Below are positions 25,527 through 34,551 of a stretch of DNA of 45,566 bases, in pieces (the first letter of the stretch is position 1; the number at the start of each line of letters is the position of its first letter). The translations under genes were made by a program, and so were the position numbers. The notes under the pieces are model-generated. The model worked only from the letters and a program-made list of their open reading frames with translations, made no database searches and was not told where the DNA came from. This DNA comes from Pedobacter ureilyticus (lineage in GTDB: Bacteria > Bacteroidota > Bacteroidia > Sphingobacteriales > Sphingobacteriaceae). Where the stretch lies: the NCBI RefSeq assembly GCF_005925345.1, contig NZ_SSHJ01000029.1:1-45566 (forward strand), in the 5' to 3' direction.

Positions 25527-26195
25527 ATGAGTTTCCATAAAATACCCTTTTCCTTAATCATAGAGTGGATGTGCTTTGTGGCATCCATTCTATTTATACC
25601 TAGAAAGATAAAACCAGTTTACTGGCGTGCTTTTCCCGTTTATCTGGCTATTCTTGTTGTGGTAGAAACCTATTGTCATTACGTGAGCAGATCGGCTTCC
25701 GTTAATAGGAACAACCACGCGATATACAACGGTTTTTTTCTGGTCTATGCTTGTTTTCACCTCTGGATATTTTCAAAAATTATTTTATTGAAAAAGGCTG
25801 AGCTCTTATGCGCATGTATTGCCCTAATACTACTTGCTGGCTATGCTTACGAATGGAATTATCAAGGATTTTTCTTCTTGTTTTATAGAACCATTACCAC
25901 TTTTAGCGGTGCTGTAGCCTTACTCTGTATTGCCTATTATTTTAGCCTATTTAAGCAAGAAAGTTATCACGACCTACTTAAAGACGCCAGTTTTTGGTTC
26001 GTAACTGGTTGTTTAATTTTTTATACCACCAATACTGCCGTAAATGCATTCTTTGCAGAACTTGTACGCATTAAAATAAAAGGTCAGATTTCTATTAGAT
26101 ATGTTGTGATGGCTCTTTTAAACGTGATGATGTATGGTTGTTGGATTAAATCATTTTTATGCCTAAAGAACAAGCGGATTTATATACAAGCATAA
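25527..26195 (+). CDS. Polytopic membrane protein of unknown family
   Basis: A 222-aa protein with about six hydrophobic segments, among them PFSLIIEWMCFVASILFIPR, FPVYLAILVVVETY, LLCACIALILLAGYAYEW and GAVALLCIAYYFSLF. No kinase, transport or enzyme motif is seen. Its end overlaps the start of the histidine kinase by 37 bp, which indicates tight coupling. It may be the membrane sensor for a kinase that has only one membrane segment of its own. Confidence 0.7.
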   Translation: MSFHKIPFSLIIEWMCFVASILFIPRKIKPVYWRAFPVYLAILVVVETYCHYVSRSASVNRNNHAIYNGFFLVYACFHLWIFSKIILLKKAELLCACIALILLAGYAYEWNYQGFFFLFYRTITTFSGAVALLCIAYYFSLFKQESYHDLLKDASFWFVTGCLIFYTTNTAVNAFFAELVRIKIKGQISIRYVVMALLNVMMYGCWIKSFLCLKNKRIYIQA

Positions 26196-26950
26196 TTCTT
26201 ATTTCTAGCATCTTTTTTGTAATTGTGGCCGGACTGATAGTATTGGTTACCACTTATTACAAGAAAAGAAAGGCTCATTTGGAGGAGAAAAAAGCGCTAA
26301 ATCAAAAATTTGAGTCGGAGTTGTTAAAAACGCAGATAGCGGTACAAGAACAAACCATGCAAACCATTGCCAGTAATTTGCATGATAACATTGGGCAATT
26401 ACTTAGCCTTACCAATATTACCTTAGGCTCTATCAATATCAGCAATGCGGAAAAAGCAGAAATGAAAATCAATACCTCGGTAGAGCTAGTCAATAAATCA
26501 ATAAAAGAATTAAGAGCGCTTGCTAAGCTCTTGCAAGGTGAGCAGCTTCTGCAAAATGGGATAGGCTACGCCATAGCACAAGAAATAAATTGGCTGAGAA
26601 AGACAGAAGCTTATGAAATATATTTCGAGAATAGCTTAACCAAAGATATTACCGTTGCGCCGCAAACAGACCTAGTGATATTAAGGCTGTTCCAAGAAAT
26701 CTGCAATAACATTATTAAACATGCACAAGCTACTAAAATTACCATACAGCTTTATCTACAAGAAAACCACCTTTTTCTAAGCATTAAAGAAAATGGCGTC
26801 GGCTTCGATTATGAACAAGCAAAAGCAAACAATAATGGCTTGGGACTAAACTCTATAGAAAAAAAAGTAAAATTAATCAACGGTTTGCTTTACATCCAAT
26901 CTACACTTGGCAGGGGCACCGAAATTGTAATACAAATTCCCTATCCATAA
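26159..26950 (+). CDS. Sensor histidine kinase, HisKA_3 type
   Basis: A 263-aa kinase with one N-terminal membrane span (SIILISSIFFVIVAGLIVLV), a short coiled linker, and the phospho-acceptor His75 in IASNLHDNIGQLLSL. The ATPase part shows FQEICNNIIKHAQATKI and NNGLGLNSIEKKVKLI. There is almost no extracytoplasmic region, so signal input probably comes from the membrane protein upstream or from the cytoplasm. It lies one base before the NarL-type regulator it should phosphorylate. Confidence 0.9.
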   Translation: MPKEQADLYTSIILISSIFFVIVAGLIVLVTTYYKKRKAHLEEKKALNQKFESELLKTQIAVQEQTMQTIASNLHDNIGQLLSLTNITLGSINISNAEKAEMKINTSVELVNKSIKELRALAKLLQGEQLLQNGIGYAIAQEINWLRKTEAYEIYFENSLTKDITVAPQTDLVILRLFQEICNNIIKHAQATKITIQLYLQENHLFLSIKENGVGFDYEQAKANNNGLGLNSIEKKVKLINGLLYIQSTLGRGTEIVIQIPYP

Positions 26951-26951
26951 C

Positions 26952-27587
26952 ATGCAGCAAATAAAAATAGCTTTAGTAGACGACCACACATTATTTAGGT
27001 CTGGATTAGCAAGTTTATTAAGTGAATTTGACGAACTAGCCATCGTTTTTGAGGCTGTTAACGGAGCCGATTTACAAACTAAAATAAGCAGGCATGAGGA
27101 TGTACAAGTTGTTTTAATGGACATTAACATGCCGGTAATAGATGGTTTTACTGCCACAAAGTGGATGAAAGAAAATTATCCCCATATTTATATTCTAGCA
27201 TTGAGCATGTTCGAAGACGAGAAATCTATCATCAACATGATTAAAGCAGGAGCCAATGGCTATTTGCTAAAGGAATCAAAATCTTCGGAAGTTCTTTTTG
27301 CAATCAAAACCATGACAGAAAAGGGTTTTTATATCAATGAATTAGTTTCTGGCCGTTTGCTGGTTTCGGTAAAAAATGAACATCCAACACAGATCTTAAC
27401 CGAAAAAGAGCTTACCTTTTTGCAGCACTGCAGTACAGAACTTACCTATAAAGAAATTGCCGCATTAATGAATGTCAGTCCGCGAACAGTAGATAATTAC
27501 AGGGAATCCCTTTTTGCCAAGCTGAACCTTAAGTCTAGAACAGGTTTAGTGGTTTATGGCATAAAAAATGATCTGATAAAAATTTGA
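26952..27587 (+). CDS. NarL/FixJ-type response regulator
   Basis: A 211-aa regulator. The receiver domain (~1-120) has VDDH at 9-12, phospho-acceptor Asp57 in VVLMDINMPVIDG and Lys in YLLKESKSSE. The LuxR HTH is at ~145-205 (LTEKELTFLQHCSTELTYKE, then VSPRTVDNYRESLFAKLNLK). It is the last gene of the four-gene operon and probably controls this locus and the divergent HTH-only gene. Confidence 0.92.
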   Translation: MQQIKIALVDDHTLFRSGLASLLSEFDELAIVFEAVNGADLQTKISRHEDVQVVLMDINMPVIDGFTATKWMKENYPHIYILALSMFEDEKSIINMIKAGANGYLLKESKSSEVLFAIKTMTEKGFYINELVSGRLLVSVKNEHPTQILTEKELTFLQHCSTELTYKEIAALMNVSPRTVDNYRESLFAKLNLKSRTGLVVYGIKNDLIKI

Positions 27588-27590
27588 GTT

Positions 27591-27625
27591 GGGTTAACTG
27601 TTTAACTGTTGAAATTGGTTAATTG
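27591..27625 (+). repeat. Dispersed GGGTTAACTGTTTAACTGT repeat (copy 1)
   Basis: GGGTTAACTGTTTAACTGT, five bases, then TTGGTTAATTG. The same two blocks, separated by four bases, occur in reverse orientation at 39936-39969. Confidence 0.7.
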
Positions 27626-27655
27626 ATGAGTCAAATTATCAAATCATATTATTAT

Positions 27656-29059
27656 TTAAAGCAATTCGAAGATCTGGTGCCTAGCGGGAATTTCTACATG
27701 CTTAAATCCTGCGGCATGAAGTTTTTCCTTAAAAACTTGTTGCACCTCATACTCACCGTGTACCAAAAATATTTTCTTCACTTTGCTGGCATCTTGGCCA
27801 GATAAAAACTGTAACAAATCATTATAATCACCATGTGCACTCATAGATTGAATGCTTTGTACTTCGGCATGAACGGTAAATCGATCCCCAAAAATCCCTA
27901 CCTCTCGTGCGCCGGCCTTTAATCTACCGCCTAAAGAATTAGGTTCGCAATAGCCTACCAATAAAATGGTATGTTTAGCATCGCCAATACAGTTTTTAAT
28001 GTGATGTTTTACCCTGCCAGCTTCTGCCATCCCCGATGCAGAAATGATAATACAAGGTTCTGGGTTAGCGTTTAAAGCTATAGATTCCTCTGCACTCTCG
28101 ATGTAATGTAAACGCTCAAAATCAAAAGGGTTGTCATCTATTTTCATGATGTCCAGAACTTCATCATTAAAGCCCTCGGCATGGTTTTCAACAATAGCAG
28201 TAGCTTTTGCAGAAAGCGGGCTATCTACATACACATGAACTTTTGGCAAACGTCCTTCTAAATCGAGGTTGTTAAGTACATATAAAATTTCTTGCGTTCG
28301 GCCCACGCTAAATGCTGGGATAATTACTTTTCCCTTCTTCTCTACACAGGTTTTTACCACTACATCTAACAAAGCTTGTGCCGTAGGTTGTGCGTCTTTG
28401 TGTAGCTTATCTCCGTAGGTAGATTCTAGCAAAATATAATCAGCCTGAGCGAAAGGTTGGGGCGCCCGCAGCAGCAAATCGCCATATTGGCCTACATCAC
28501 CACTAAAACTCAACCGGGTAGTTTTTCCATTTTCATTTATTGCCAAATGCACAGATGCGCTTCCAATAATATGTCCTGCATCTACAAAGCGCAATGTAAC
28601 ACCTTCAGCAATGCTTACTTCTTTTTCGTAAGCTACCACTTCAAAAAAAGAGATCGCTCTTAGCACGTCTTCTTCTTCGTACAAAGCCTCTTCTAAGGGC
28701 AAGCCCCTCTTTGCTAATTTCTTATTTTTATACTTTAAATCTCCCGCTTGTATTTTAGCAGAATCTAACAATAAAATTTTCGCCAATTCTTTAGTGGCCG
28801 AAGTACTGTAAATCTTTCCCTTAAAACCCTGAGCCACCAACCTCGGGATTAATCCGCTGTGATCAATATGGGCGTGCGAAAGCACCAAAACGGCTACTTC
28901 TGCAGCGCTAAACCCAAAGTTTTCATTTAATTCTTCTGTCTCTTGTCCCATTCCTTGGAACATACCGCAGTCTAATAAAATTTTGGTCCCGTTATCGAGC
29001 GTAAGCAAATGTTTACTACCAGTTACATTTCTAGCAGCTCCGTGAAAAGATATTTTCAT
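27656..29059 (-). CDS. Beta-CASP metallo-beta-lactamase-fold nuclease-like protein
   Basis: A 467-aa cytoplasmic protein of the CPSF/RNA-metabolising MBL group. The zinc motif HxHxDH is at 62-67 (SHAHIDHSGL), with VDAGHIIGSAS and FSGDVGQYG downstream. The beta-CASP region has VYVDSPLSAKATAI, and the RMMBL C-terminal region has QSMSAHGDYNDLLQFL and VHGE. Members are endonucleases or exonucleases acting on RNA; the target here is unknown. The start ATG at 29059 is chosen because the conserved MKISFHGAARNVTGSKH begins there. Confidence 0.9.
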   Translation of the reverse strand: MKISFHGAARNVTGSKHLLTLDNGTKILLDCGMFQGMGQETEELNENFGFSAAEVAVLVLSHAHIDHSGLIPRLVAQGFKGKIYSTSATKELAKILLLDSAKIQAGDLKYKNKKLAKRGLPLEEALYEEEDVLRAISFFEVVAYEKEVSIAEGVTLRFVDAGHIIGSASVHLAINENGKTTRLSFSGDVGQYGDLLLRAPQPFAQADYILLESTYGDKLHKDAQPTAQALLDVVVKTCVEKKGKVIIPAFSVGRTQEILYVLNNLDLEGRLPKVHVYVDSPLSAKATAIVENHAEGFNDEVLDIMKIDDNPFDFERLHYIESAEESIALNANPEPCIIISASGMAEAGRVKHHIKNCIGDAKHTILLVGYCEPNSLGGRLKAGAREVGIFGDRFTVHAEVQSIQSMSAHGDYNDLLQFLSGQDASKVKKIFLVHGEYEVQQVFKEKLHAAGFKHVEIPARHQIFELL

Positions 29060-29150
29060 AGTTGGATTTTTATTCAATGATAGCAAAAAGTTTGGATTGT
29101 TAGTTCATTAGTCTGAAAGTCGGAAAAGTCCGAAAGTTCTCCAACAACCT

Positions 29151-29175
29151 GTCATCCCGACCCTAGCGGAGATCT
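29151..29175. repeat. Half palindromic GTCATCCCGA element
   Basis: GTCATCCCGACCCTAGCGGA GATCT resembles the left half of the full elements; no right half is present. It is in the 334-bp gap between the metallo-hydrolase start and blaI, together with repeated GTTCATTAGT words (e.g. near 29104 and 29203) and the palindrome listed next. Confidence 0.5.
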
Positions 29176-29324
29176 TTGAATCGTTTTGCTTTATGGTTAT
29201 TGGTTCATTAGTTATTAGGGATTGAATATTAATTCATTTGTGCATCGCGTATTCGGAACAAGTCCTGTGGCTTAACTAAAATAAATCAACGGAAATTTTG
29301 AAAACTAAAATATTAGTTATAAAT

Positions 29325-29346
29325 TAGTGTTAGATATCTAAAACTA
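29325..29346. promoter_or_regulatory. 22-bp palindrome, candidate BlaI operator
   Basis: The sequence is palindromic over 22 bp with one mismatched pair, centred on a perfect TTAGATATCTAA core (29330-29341). It lies 47 bp before the blaI start. BlaI/MecI repressors bind palindromes of about this size in their own promoters. Confidence 0.6.
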
Positions 29347-29393
29347 GTTCAGCGCTTTGCAAGGCAAGAACTTAAAAAAACAACATCAAAAAA

Positions 29394-29771
29394 ATGGAAA
29401 TTAAAGATTTAACTAAGGCAGAAGAGCAAATCATGCAAGTGTTATGGCAACTGGAAAGCGCTTTTGTAAAAGATGTGATTGATCAGTTACCCGAACCTAA
29501 ACCTGCATATAATACGGTTTCTACCATTATTCGCATTTTAGAAGTAAAAGGTTTTATCGGCCATGAGGCTTTTGGAAAAGCACACAAATATCATCCATTA
29601 ATTTCTAAAGAAGAGTACAAAAGACATGCTACTGAAAAGCTGTTGGGCAACTATTTCGAAAACAGTGTAGAAAGCATGTTCTCTTTCTTCGTAAAAGAAG
29701 AAAAACTCGATTTGAGTGATGTTGACGAGATCTTAAAAATGATTAACAAATTTAAAAACAAACCAAAATGA
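29394..29771 (+). CDS. BlaI/MecI/CopY-family repressor
   Basis: A 125-aa winged-helix regulator with LTKAEEQIMQVLWQLESAFV at the N-terminus and PAYNTVSTIIRILEVKGFIG as the DNA-recognition region. The C-terminal helices (ENSVESMFSFFVKEEK) dimerise. In the classical system the membrane M56 protease partner cleaves or inactivates the repressor. Here the partner gene overlaps its stop by 4 bp. It probably autoregulates through the palindrome upstream. Confidence 0.92.
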   Translation: MEIKDLTKAEEQIMQVLWQLESAFVKDVIDQLPEPKPAYNTVSTIIRILEVKGFIGHEAFGKAHKYHPLISKEEYKRHATEKLLGNYFENSVESMFSFFVKEEKLDLSDVDEILKMINKFKNKPK

Positions 29772-31711
29772 GTTGGTCGCACTATTTATTACAGGTTAAT
29801 ATTTATTTGGTGGTATTTTATGCCTTTTACCGGCTGCTACTTGCCAAAGAAACCTATTTTATTCTCAACAGGATTTACCTAGTTGGCTCTGGGCTTTTTG
29901 CTTTAACTATTCCATTTATGAAGATAGATTGGTTTAGTAAACAAGATGTAAGTCAACAAATTTATGTACAGGTTGAGCAAATTAATCAGTTTATTGTGGA
30001 TACCAGCACAAGTACGGATAGTGAGCAAAAATTTAGCTGGGCTGCATTGGTTGTACTAGTTTACTTAATTGGCGTTGCATTTTTTCTTATCCGGTTTACG
30101 CTACAGCTAGTAGCTGTTAAAAAAATGTTTAAAGGCATTAAAAGTGGTTTAGCCTTTTCGTTTTGGAAAAAGAAAGTAGTTGCCGAAAATTTACCAGAAG
30201 CAGCAACGGTAAATCATCACGAAGACATTCACATTAAGCAATTGCACACCTTAGATGTGGTTTTCTTTGAGCTCTTAGGCATTTTGACGTGGTTTAACCC
30301 CGTTATCTATCTCTACAAAGAAACTGTTAAAAACATTCACGAGTATTTGGCTGACGAAGCCGCGGCCAAATTTCAAGGTGATAAGGAGGCTTACTCTATG
30401 TTGTTGCTCAATCAGGCTTTTGGCATAAATGTAAATTCGTTAACCAACGGTTTCTTCAAAAAATCAATGATTAAAAAAAGAATTTTTATGTTGTACAAAG
30501 AAAGATCAAGAAAAACAGCTATCCTAAAATATGGGATATTTGTTCCGCTTTTTGCGGCTGCCCTTTTACTGTCGTCGGCTACGGTTAAAGAAAATGAGCA
30601 GATTTTGGCTGTTGCAGAACAAGTACCTTTTGAAGAACTGGAAAAGGCAGTTACCGAAACCGTAAATACGCCACAAGAAAAAGCTTTAGAAGTAGTTGTG
30701 GCCAAGCCAACGGTAAAGTTTCCTGAACCGAAAATGCTTAGCGAAGACGGTATAGAAAAGTTTTATAAATTTTTGGCGGACAACGTAAGGTATAGCAAAG
30801 AAGCACAAGCAAATAGTGTGCAAGGAAATTTAATCGTAAACTTTATTGTATACGATAAAAAAATAACCAGTATTACTATTAATCCGAAATTAGGGTTTGG
30901 CACCGATGAAGAAATTACCAAGGTATTAAAAGCGTTTAATGCAGAGGTTTTTAGCAACGGAAAATACAGTATACGCATTGAGCATAGATTAAACGGCGCT
31001 GTTACGCCAATACTAAACGACGAAGCAAAAAGAAAGGCTGGCTATACTGCCTTAAATACCATTACTATTATGGGCTATGCGGCTAAAACAACAGGCGATG
31101 ACAATACTGTTTATAGTTTTGTTCGCTTAGAGAACCCACCAACCTACCCTGGAGGAATGGATAAGTTCTACGCCTACATAGGAGAGAACTTAAAATACCC
31201 CGAAGAAGCTAAGAAAAACGAAATTCAAGGTAAAGTATTCATGTCGTTTACCGTAGAAAAAGATGGCGCTATAAATGATGTAAAAGTTGATAGAAAACTA
31301 GGCTATGGAACTGACGAAGAAGCCGTAAGAGTACTAAAATCGAGCAAAAGATGGAACCCGGGCTTAATTAACGGAAAACCTGTGAGGGTAAAATACAATA
31401 TGCCTATCAGTTTTAATTTAAACAATAAAGGCACAGCTACTAAAAGCAAAATAATGGGCGAGCGTGTTGATACCGAGAGCTTTTTAAAAGAATCCAACTT
31501 CCTTAAAGACAAAACCCCGCTATATATTTTAGATGGCAAACCATTTGAAAAAGACATTAAAGAATTAGACCCTAAGGAAATCGAATCGATAACTGTACTT
31601 AAAGATGCCAGTGCATTGGCCTTATATGGCGAAAAGGCGGTGCACGGTGTTATTATCATCGTTACTAAAAAAGCTCCTAAGGCAATTACTATAACACCCA
31701 CTAAAAATTAA
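29768..31711 (+). CDS. M56-type membrane peptidase fused to TonB C-terminal and plug-like domains
   Basis: A 647-aa protein. Residues 1-270 are a BlaR1-like M56 part with membrane segments and zinc motif HEDIH (151-155), plus HEYLADEAA near 191-199. After a membrane segment near 255-275 come two TonB C-terminal-like repeats. The first (~305-400) is diverged; the second (~425-525) is clear (YPGGMDKFYAYIGENLKYPE, GKVFMSFTVEKDG). The end (~570-640) resembles the SusC plug: DPKEIESITVLKDASALALY then GEKAVHGVIIIVTKK. It has no penicillin-binding sensor domain, so a beta-lactam signal is unlikely. It probably links envelope state to BlaI control. Confidence 0.82.
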   Translation: MSWSHYLLQVNIYLVVFYAFYRLLLAKETYFILNRIYLVGSGLFALTIPFMKIDWFSKQDVSQQIYVQVEQINQFIVDTSTSTDSEQKFSWAALVVLVYLIGVAFFLIRFTLQLVAVKKMFKGIKSGLAFSFWKKKVVAENLPEAATVNHHEDIHIKQLHTLDVVFFELLGILTWFNPVIYLYKETVKNIHEYLADEAAAKFQGDKEAYSMLLLNQAFGINVNSLTNGFFKKSMIKKRIFMLYKERSRKTAILKYGIFVPLFAAALLLSSATVKENEQILAVAEQVPFEELEKAVTETVNTPQEKALEVVVAKPTVKFPEPKMLSEDGIEKFYKFLADNVRYSKEAQANSVQGNLIVNFIVYDKKITSITINPKLGFGTDEEITKVLKAFNAEVFSNGKYSIRIEHRLNGAVTPILNDEAKRKAGYTALNTITIMGYAAKTTGDDNTVYSFVRLENPPTYPGGMDKFYAYIGENLKYPEEAKKNEIQGKVFMSFTVEKDGAINDVKVDRKLGYGTDEEAVRVLKSSKRWNPGLINGKPVRVKYNMPISFNLNNKGTATKSKIMGERVDTESFLKESNFLKDKTPLYILDGKPFEKDIKELDPKEIESITVLKDASALALYGEKAVHGVIIIVTKKAPKAITITPTKN

Positions 31712-31722
31712 ATCATTTTAAA

Positions 31723-32136
31723 ATGAAAAGAACCACAATTATTGCATTAATGATGCTGTTTGGGATTAGCTTTAGTAAAGCGCAAACAAGCCCTACTGCC
31801 GAAGATAAAATTCATTCTTTTGTTTCCATCAAAAACCCACCAACATTTCCGGGTGGAATGGCCGCATTTTACAAATTTTTGGGCGAGAACATTAAATACC
31901 CCGAACAGGCCAAAAAAGAAAATATACAGGGAACGGTATTTGTTTCTTTCGTGATAGAAAAAGATGGCTCGGTTAGCAACGTTAAAACAGTGAGAGGACT
32001 GGGTGCAGGTACAGATCAAGAAGCAGAACGGGTTTTAGGCTTAAGTCCTAACTGGGTAGCGGGAACTTTAGATGGTAAGCCGGTAAGGGTAAAATACAAT
32101 ATCCCGATTAAGTTTGCCAACAAGACTGCGAAATAA
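31723..32136 (+). CDS. Small secreted TonB C-terminal-domain protein
   Basis: A 137-aa protein with a signal peptide (TTIIALMMLFGISFSKAQ) followed by one TonB C-terminal domain (FPGGMAAFYKFLGENIKYPE, GTVFVSFVIEKDGSVSNVK, WVAGTLDGKPVRVKYNIPI). It closely resembles the second repeat of the preceding M56 fusion and probably arose by duplication. It lacks the N-terminal membrane anchor and Pro-rich linker of classical TonB, so direct energy transduction is doubtful. It is third in the operon, 11 bp after the M56 gene. Confidence 0.85.
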   Translation: MKRTTIIALMMLFGISFSKAQTSPTAEDKIHSFVSIKNPPTFPGGMAAFYKFLGENIKYPEQAKKENIQGTVFVSFVIEKDGSVSNVKTVRGLGAGTDQEAERVLGLSPNWVAGTLDGKPVRVKYNIPIKFANKTAK

Positions 32137-32163
32137 GCGAATAACACACAAGTATTAAAAACA

Positions 32164-32197
32164 AAAGCCCTTCCGAAAAAAATATCGTAAGGGCTTT
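32164..32197. terminator. Hairpin ending the BlaI-M56-TonB operon
   Basis: AAAGCCCTT (32164-32172) pairs with AAGGGCTTT (32189-32197). The T-run is weak on the plus strand. From here to the typA terminator (~190 bp) I see only AT-rich DNA with a TTAAATATTTAA palindrome. Confidence 0.55.
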
Positions 32198-32383
32198 ATA
32201 ATAACTCCTGTGTCTCGGACAACTAAAGTTAAATATTTAATTTCAATTTTCCGAATTTACTATGCTAGCATACAATACGTTACGGAACGCACATCCTATA
32301 CTTGTTGTTTTACCGTATATGCAGCAAAAGAGAATTAGAAAAATTCAGTCTTTTGTATTTCTCCAAAAAAATTGATAACAAAC

Positions 32384-32415
32384 ACACAAAAAAAGCCCCG
32401 AATTTCTTCGGGGCT
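32384..32415 (-). terminator. Terminator of typA
   Basis: On the minus strand AGCCCCGAA and TTCGGGGCT (32394-32402 / 32407-32415) form a stem followed by a T-run. Confidence 0.85.
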
Positions 32416-32439
32416 GTATATAATTTAATCTTTTAAAGG

Positions 32440-34242
32440 CTAGTTTTTACTACCGTTTGCTTTACGCAATTGTTCAGTTAAGAAAATCTTACGTAAACGC
32501 ATACTCGCTGGGGTAACCTCTATATACTCATCAGCTTGGATGTATTCCATTGCTTCTTCTAAAGAGAATTTAATAGCTGGTGCAATACGAGTATTATCAT
32601 CAGTACCAGAAGCACGCATGTTGGTTAATGCTTTTCCTTTAACAATGTTAATTACCAAATCATTATCACGAATATGTTCGCCTAAAATCTGTCCTTCATA
32701 AATCTCAACTCCTGGATCTACAAAGAAGCGGCCTCTATCTTGTAACTTATCAATAGAATAAGCGGTAGTCATCCCTTTATCCATAGAAATCAATACACCA
32801 TTTAAACGACCAGGGATTGTACCTTTCCAAGGCTCATAAGCTTTGAAACGGTGAGCCATAATCGCTTCACCAGCAGTAGCAGTTAATACGTTGTTACGTA
32901 AACCAATAATACCACGAGACGGGATTTCGAATTCTAAGTGCTGCAAATCGCCTTTTGGTTCCATAATTAACAACTCGCCTTTGCGTTGAGTTACCAACTC
33001 TATTACCTTACCAGCAACATCACCAGGTACATCTACAATTAAAGTTTCAACTGGCTCATGTTTCTTACCATCAATCTCTTTAATAATTACCTGTGGCTGG
33101 CCCACCTGCAATTCGTAACCTTCACGACGCATAGTCTCGATCAACACAGATAAATGGAGAATACCACGTCCATAAACTAACCACGAATCTGCTCCTTGAG
33201 TTTCAACAACTTTTAAAGCCAAGTTTTTCTCCATTTCCTTCATCAAACGATCTTTGATACGTTGTGAAGTAACTAATTTACCTTCTTTACCAAAAAAAGG
33301 AGAGTTATTGATCGTAAACAACATGTTCATTGTCGGCTCGTCAATGCTAATTACCGGCAATTGTTCTGGGTTTTCGAAATCGGCAATCGTATCGCCAATA
33401 TCAAAACCATCAATACCTACCACCGCACAAATATCTCCAGAACTTACTTCTTTAGTTCTAACTTTACCTAAACCTTCGAAAGTATATAGTTCTTTTACCC
33501 TAGATTTTACCAGTTTACCATCACGCTTAATTAAAGTTACCGGTTGGTTTTCTTTAATTGTACCGCGATGTACACGTCCAATTGCAATACGGCCTACAAA
33601 AGAAGAATAATCTAACGAAGTAATCTGCATTTGTAAGTTACCTTCGTTAATTGGTGCAGCAGGAATGTTTTCTACCACAGCATCTAATAAAGCAAAAATA
33701 TCAGTCGTTGGTTTTTTATAATCTGTACTCATCCATCCTTGTTTAGATGAACCGTAAATTACAGGGAAATCCAACTGCTCTTCAGTTGCTTCTAAGTTAA
33801 AGAACAACTCAAAAATTTGTTCATAAACCTCTTCTGGTCTACAGTTTTCTTTATCAACTTTGTTTACAACCACAATTGGTTTTAAACCTAACGACAAAGC
33901 TTTCTGCGTTACGAAACGCGTTTGAGGCATCGCACCTTCAAAAGCATCACATAATAACAAAACGCCATCGGCCATTTTCAACACACGCTCTACCTCACCG
34001 CCAAAATCCGCGTGACCAGGAGTATCAATGATGTTAATTTTTACATCCTTGTATTGTACCGAAACGTTTTTAGATACGATAGTGATCCCACGTTCACGCT
34101 CTAAATCGTTGTTATCTAATATCAATTCTCCTTTTTGTTCGTTGTCACGAAAAACCGAGCAAGAGTGTAAAATTTTATCAACCAATGTAGTTTTACCGTG
34201 GTCTACGTGGGCTATAATAGCTATGTTTCTTATCTTTTGCAT
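32440..34242 (-). CDS. typA: TypA/BipA ribosome-associated translational GTPase
   Basis: A 600-aa GTPase of normal length. G1 is IAHVDHGKTTLVD (~8-20), the switch region follows with ERGITI, G3 is DTPGHADFGGEVERV and G4 is VVNKVDK. The C-terminal half has the BipA-specific segments (PSRGIIGLRNNVLTATAGEA, GILHLSVLIETMRREG). It binds ribosomes and helps with stress and cold adaptation. ATG 34240-34242 is chosen because MQKIRNIAIIAHVDHGK is the conserved N-terminus; a longer frame to 34338 lacks family similarity. It has its own terminator and a -7 box. Confidence 0.95.
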   Translation of the reverse strand: MQKIRNIAIIAHVDHGKTTLVDKILHSCSVFRDNEQKGELILDNNDLERERGITIVSKNVSVQYKDVKINIIDTPGHADFGGEVERVLKMADGVLLLCDAFEGAMPQTRFVTQKALSLGLKPIVVVNKVDKENCRPEEVYEQIFELFFNLEATEEQLDFPVIYGSSKQGWMSTDYKKPTTDIFALLDAVVENIPAAPINEGNLQMQITSLDYSSFVGRIAIGRVHRGTIKENQPVTLIKRDGKLVKSRVKELYTFEGLGKVRTKEVSSGDICAVVGIDGFDIGDTIADFENPEQLPVISIDEPTMNMLFTINNSPFFGKEGKLVTSQRIKDRLMKEMEKNLALKVVETQGADSWLVYGRGILHLSVLIETMRREGYELQVGQPQVIIKEIDGKKHEPVETLIVDVPGDVAGKVIELVTQRKGELLIMEPKGDLQHLEFEIPSRGIIGLRNNVLTATAGEAIMAHRFKAYEPWKGTIPGRLNGVLISMDKGMTTAYSIDKLQDRGRFFVDPGVEIYEGQILGEHIRDNDLVINIVKGKALTNMRASGTDDNTRIAPAIKFSLEEAMEYIQADEYIEVTPASMRLRKIFLTEQLRKANGSKN

Positions 34243-34266
34243 TGTATGCGATTGTATTTTAGGGCG

Positions 34267-34274
34267 CAAAGGTA
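34267..34274 (-). promoter_or_regulatory. Candidate -7 box for typA
   Basis: TACCTTTG on the minus strand, 24 nt before ATG 34242. A possible TTG lies 23 nt further upstream, slightly more than usual. Confidence 0.5.
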
Positions 34275-34551
34275 GTGAAAAAAGCTTAAAACTGAAACAA
34301 AAACGACCAGTAAAACATGTTAAGTTTTTGTAAATCAATTGTATTGCTCATTAACTACTGCAGCCCCGCTATTCATTACAACCTTTTGCAATTTATGCCA
34401 TTGCGTGTTTACGATGCAATCTCAAGCAAAAGTGTTTCCATTTCAATCGGGTTTAAAATGCAAACTTAGTGCATTTAAGCCCCTTTGGCCACAACTTTCG
34501 CCTAGTCAATATTCTTGCTAACTTTAAAGATTCAAAAAATATCAATCATCA

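Noticed and set aside
33254..33610. Long open frame on the plus strand inside typA
   Set aside because: It is an antisense shadow of a strongly conserved GTPase and has no family similarity of its own.
34339..34521. 60-codon open frame between typA and the metallo-beta-lactamase
   Set aside because: The composition is that of intergenic DNA, no domain is visible and it has no promoter or start context; treated as non-coding.
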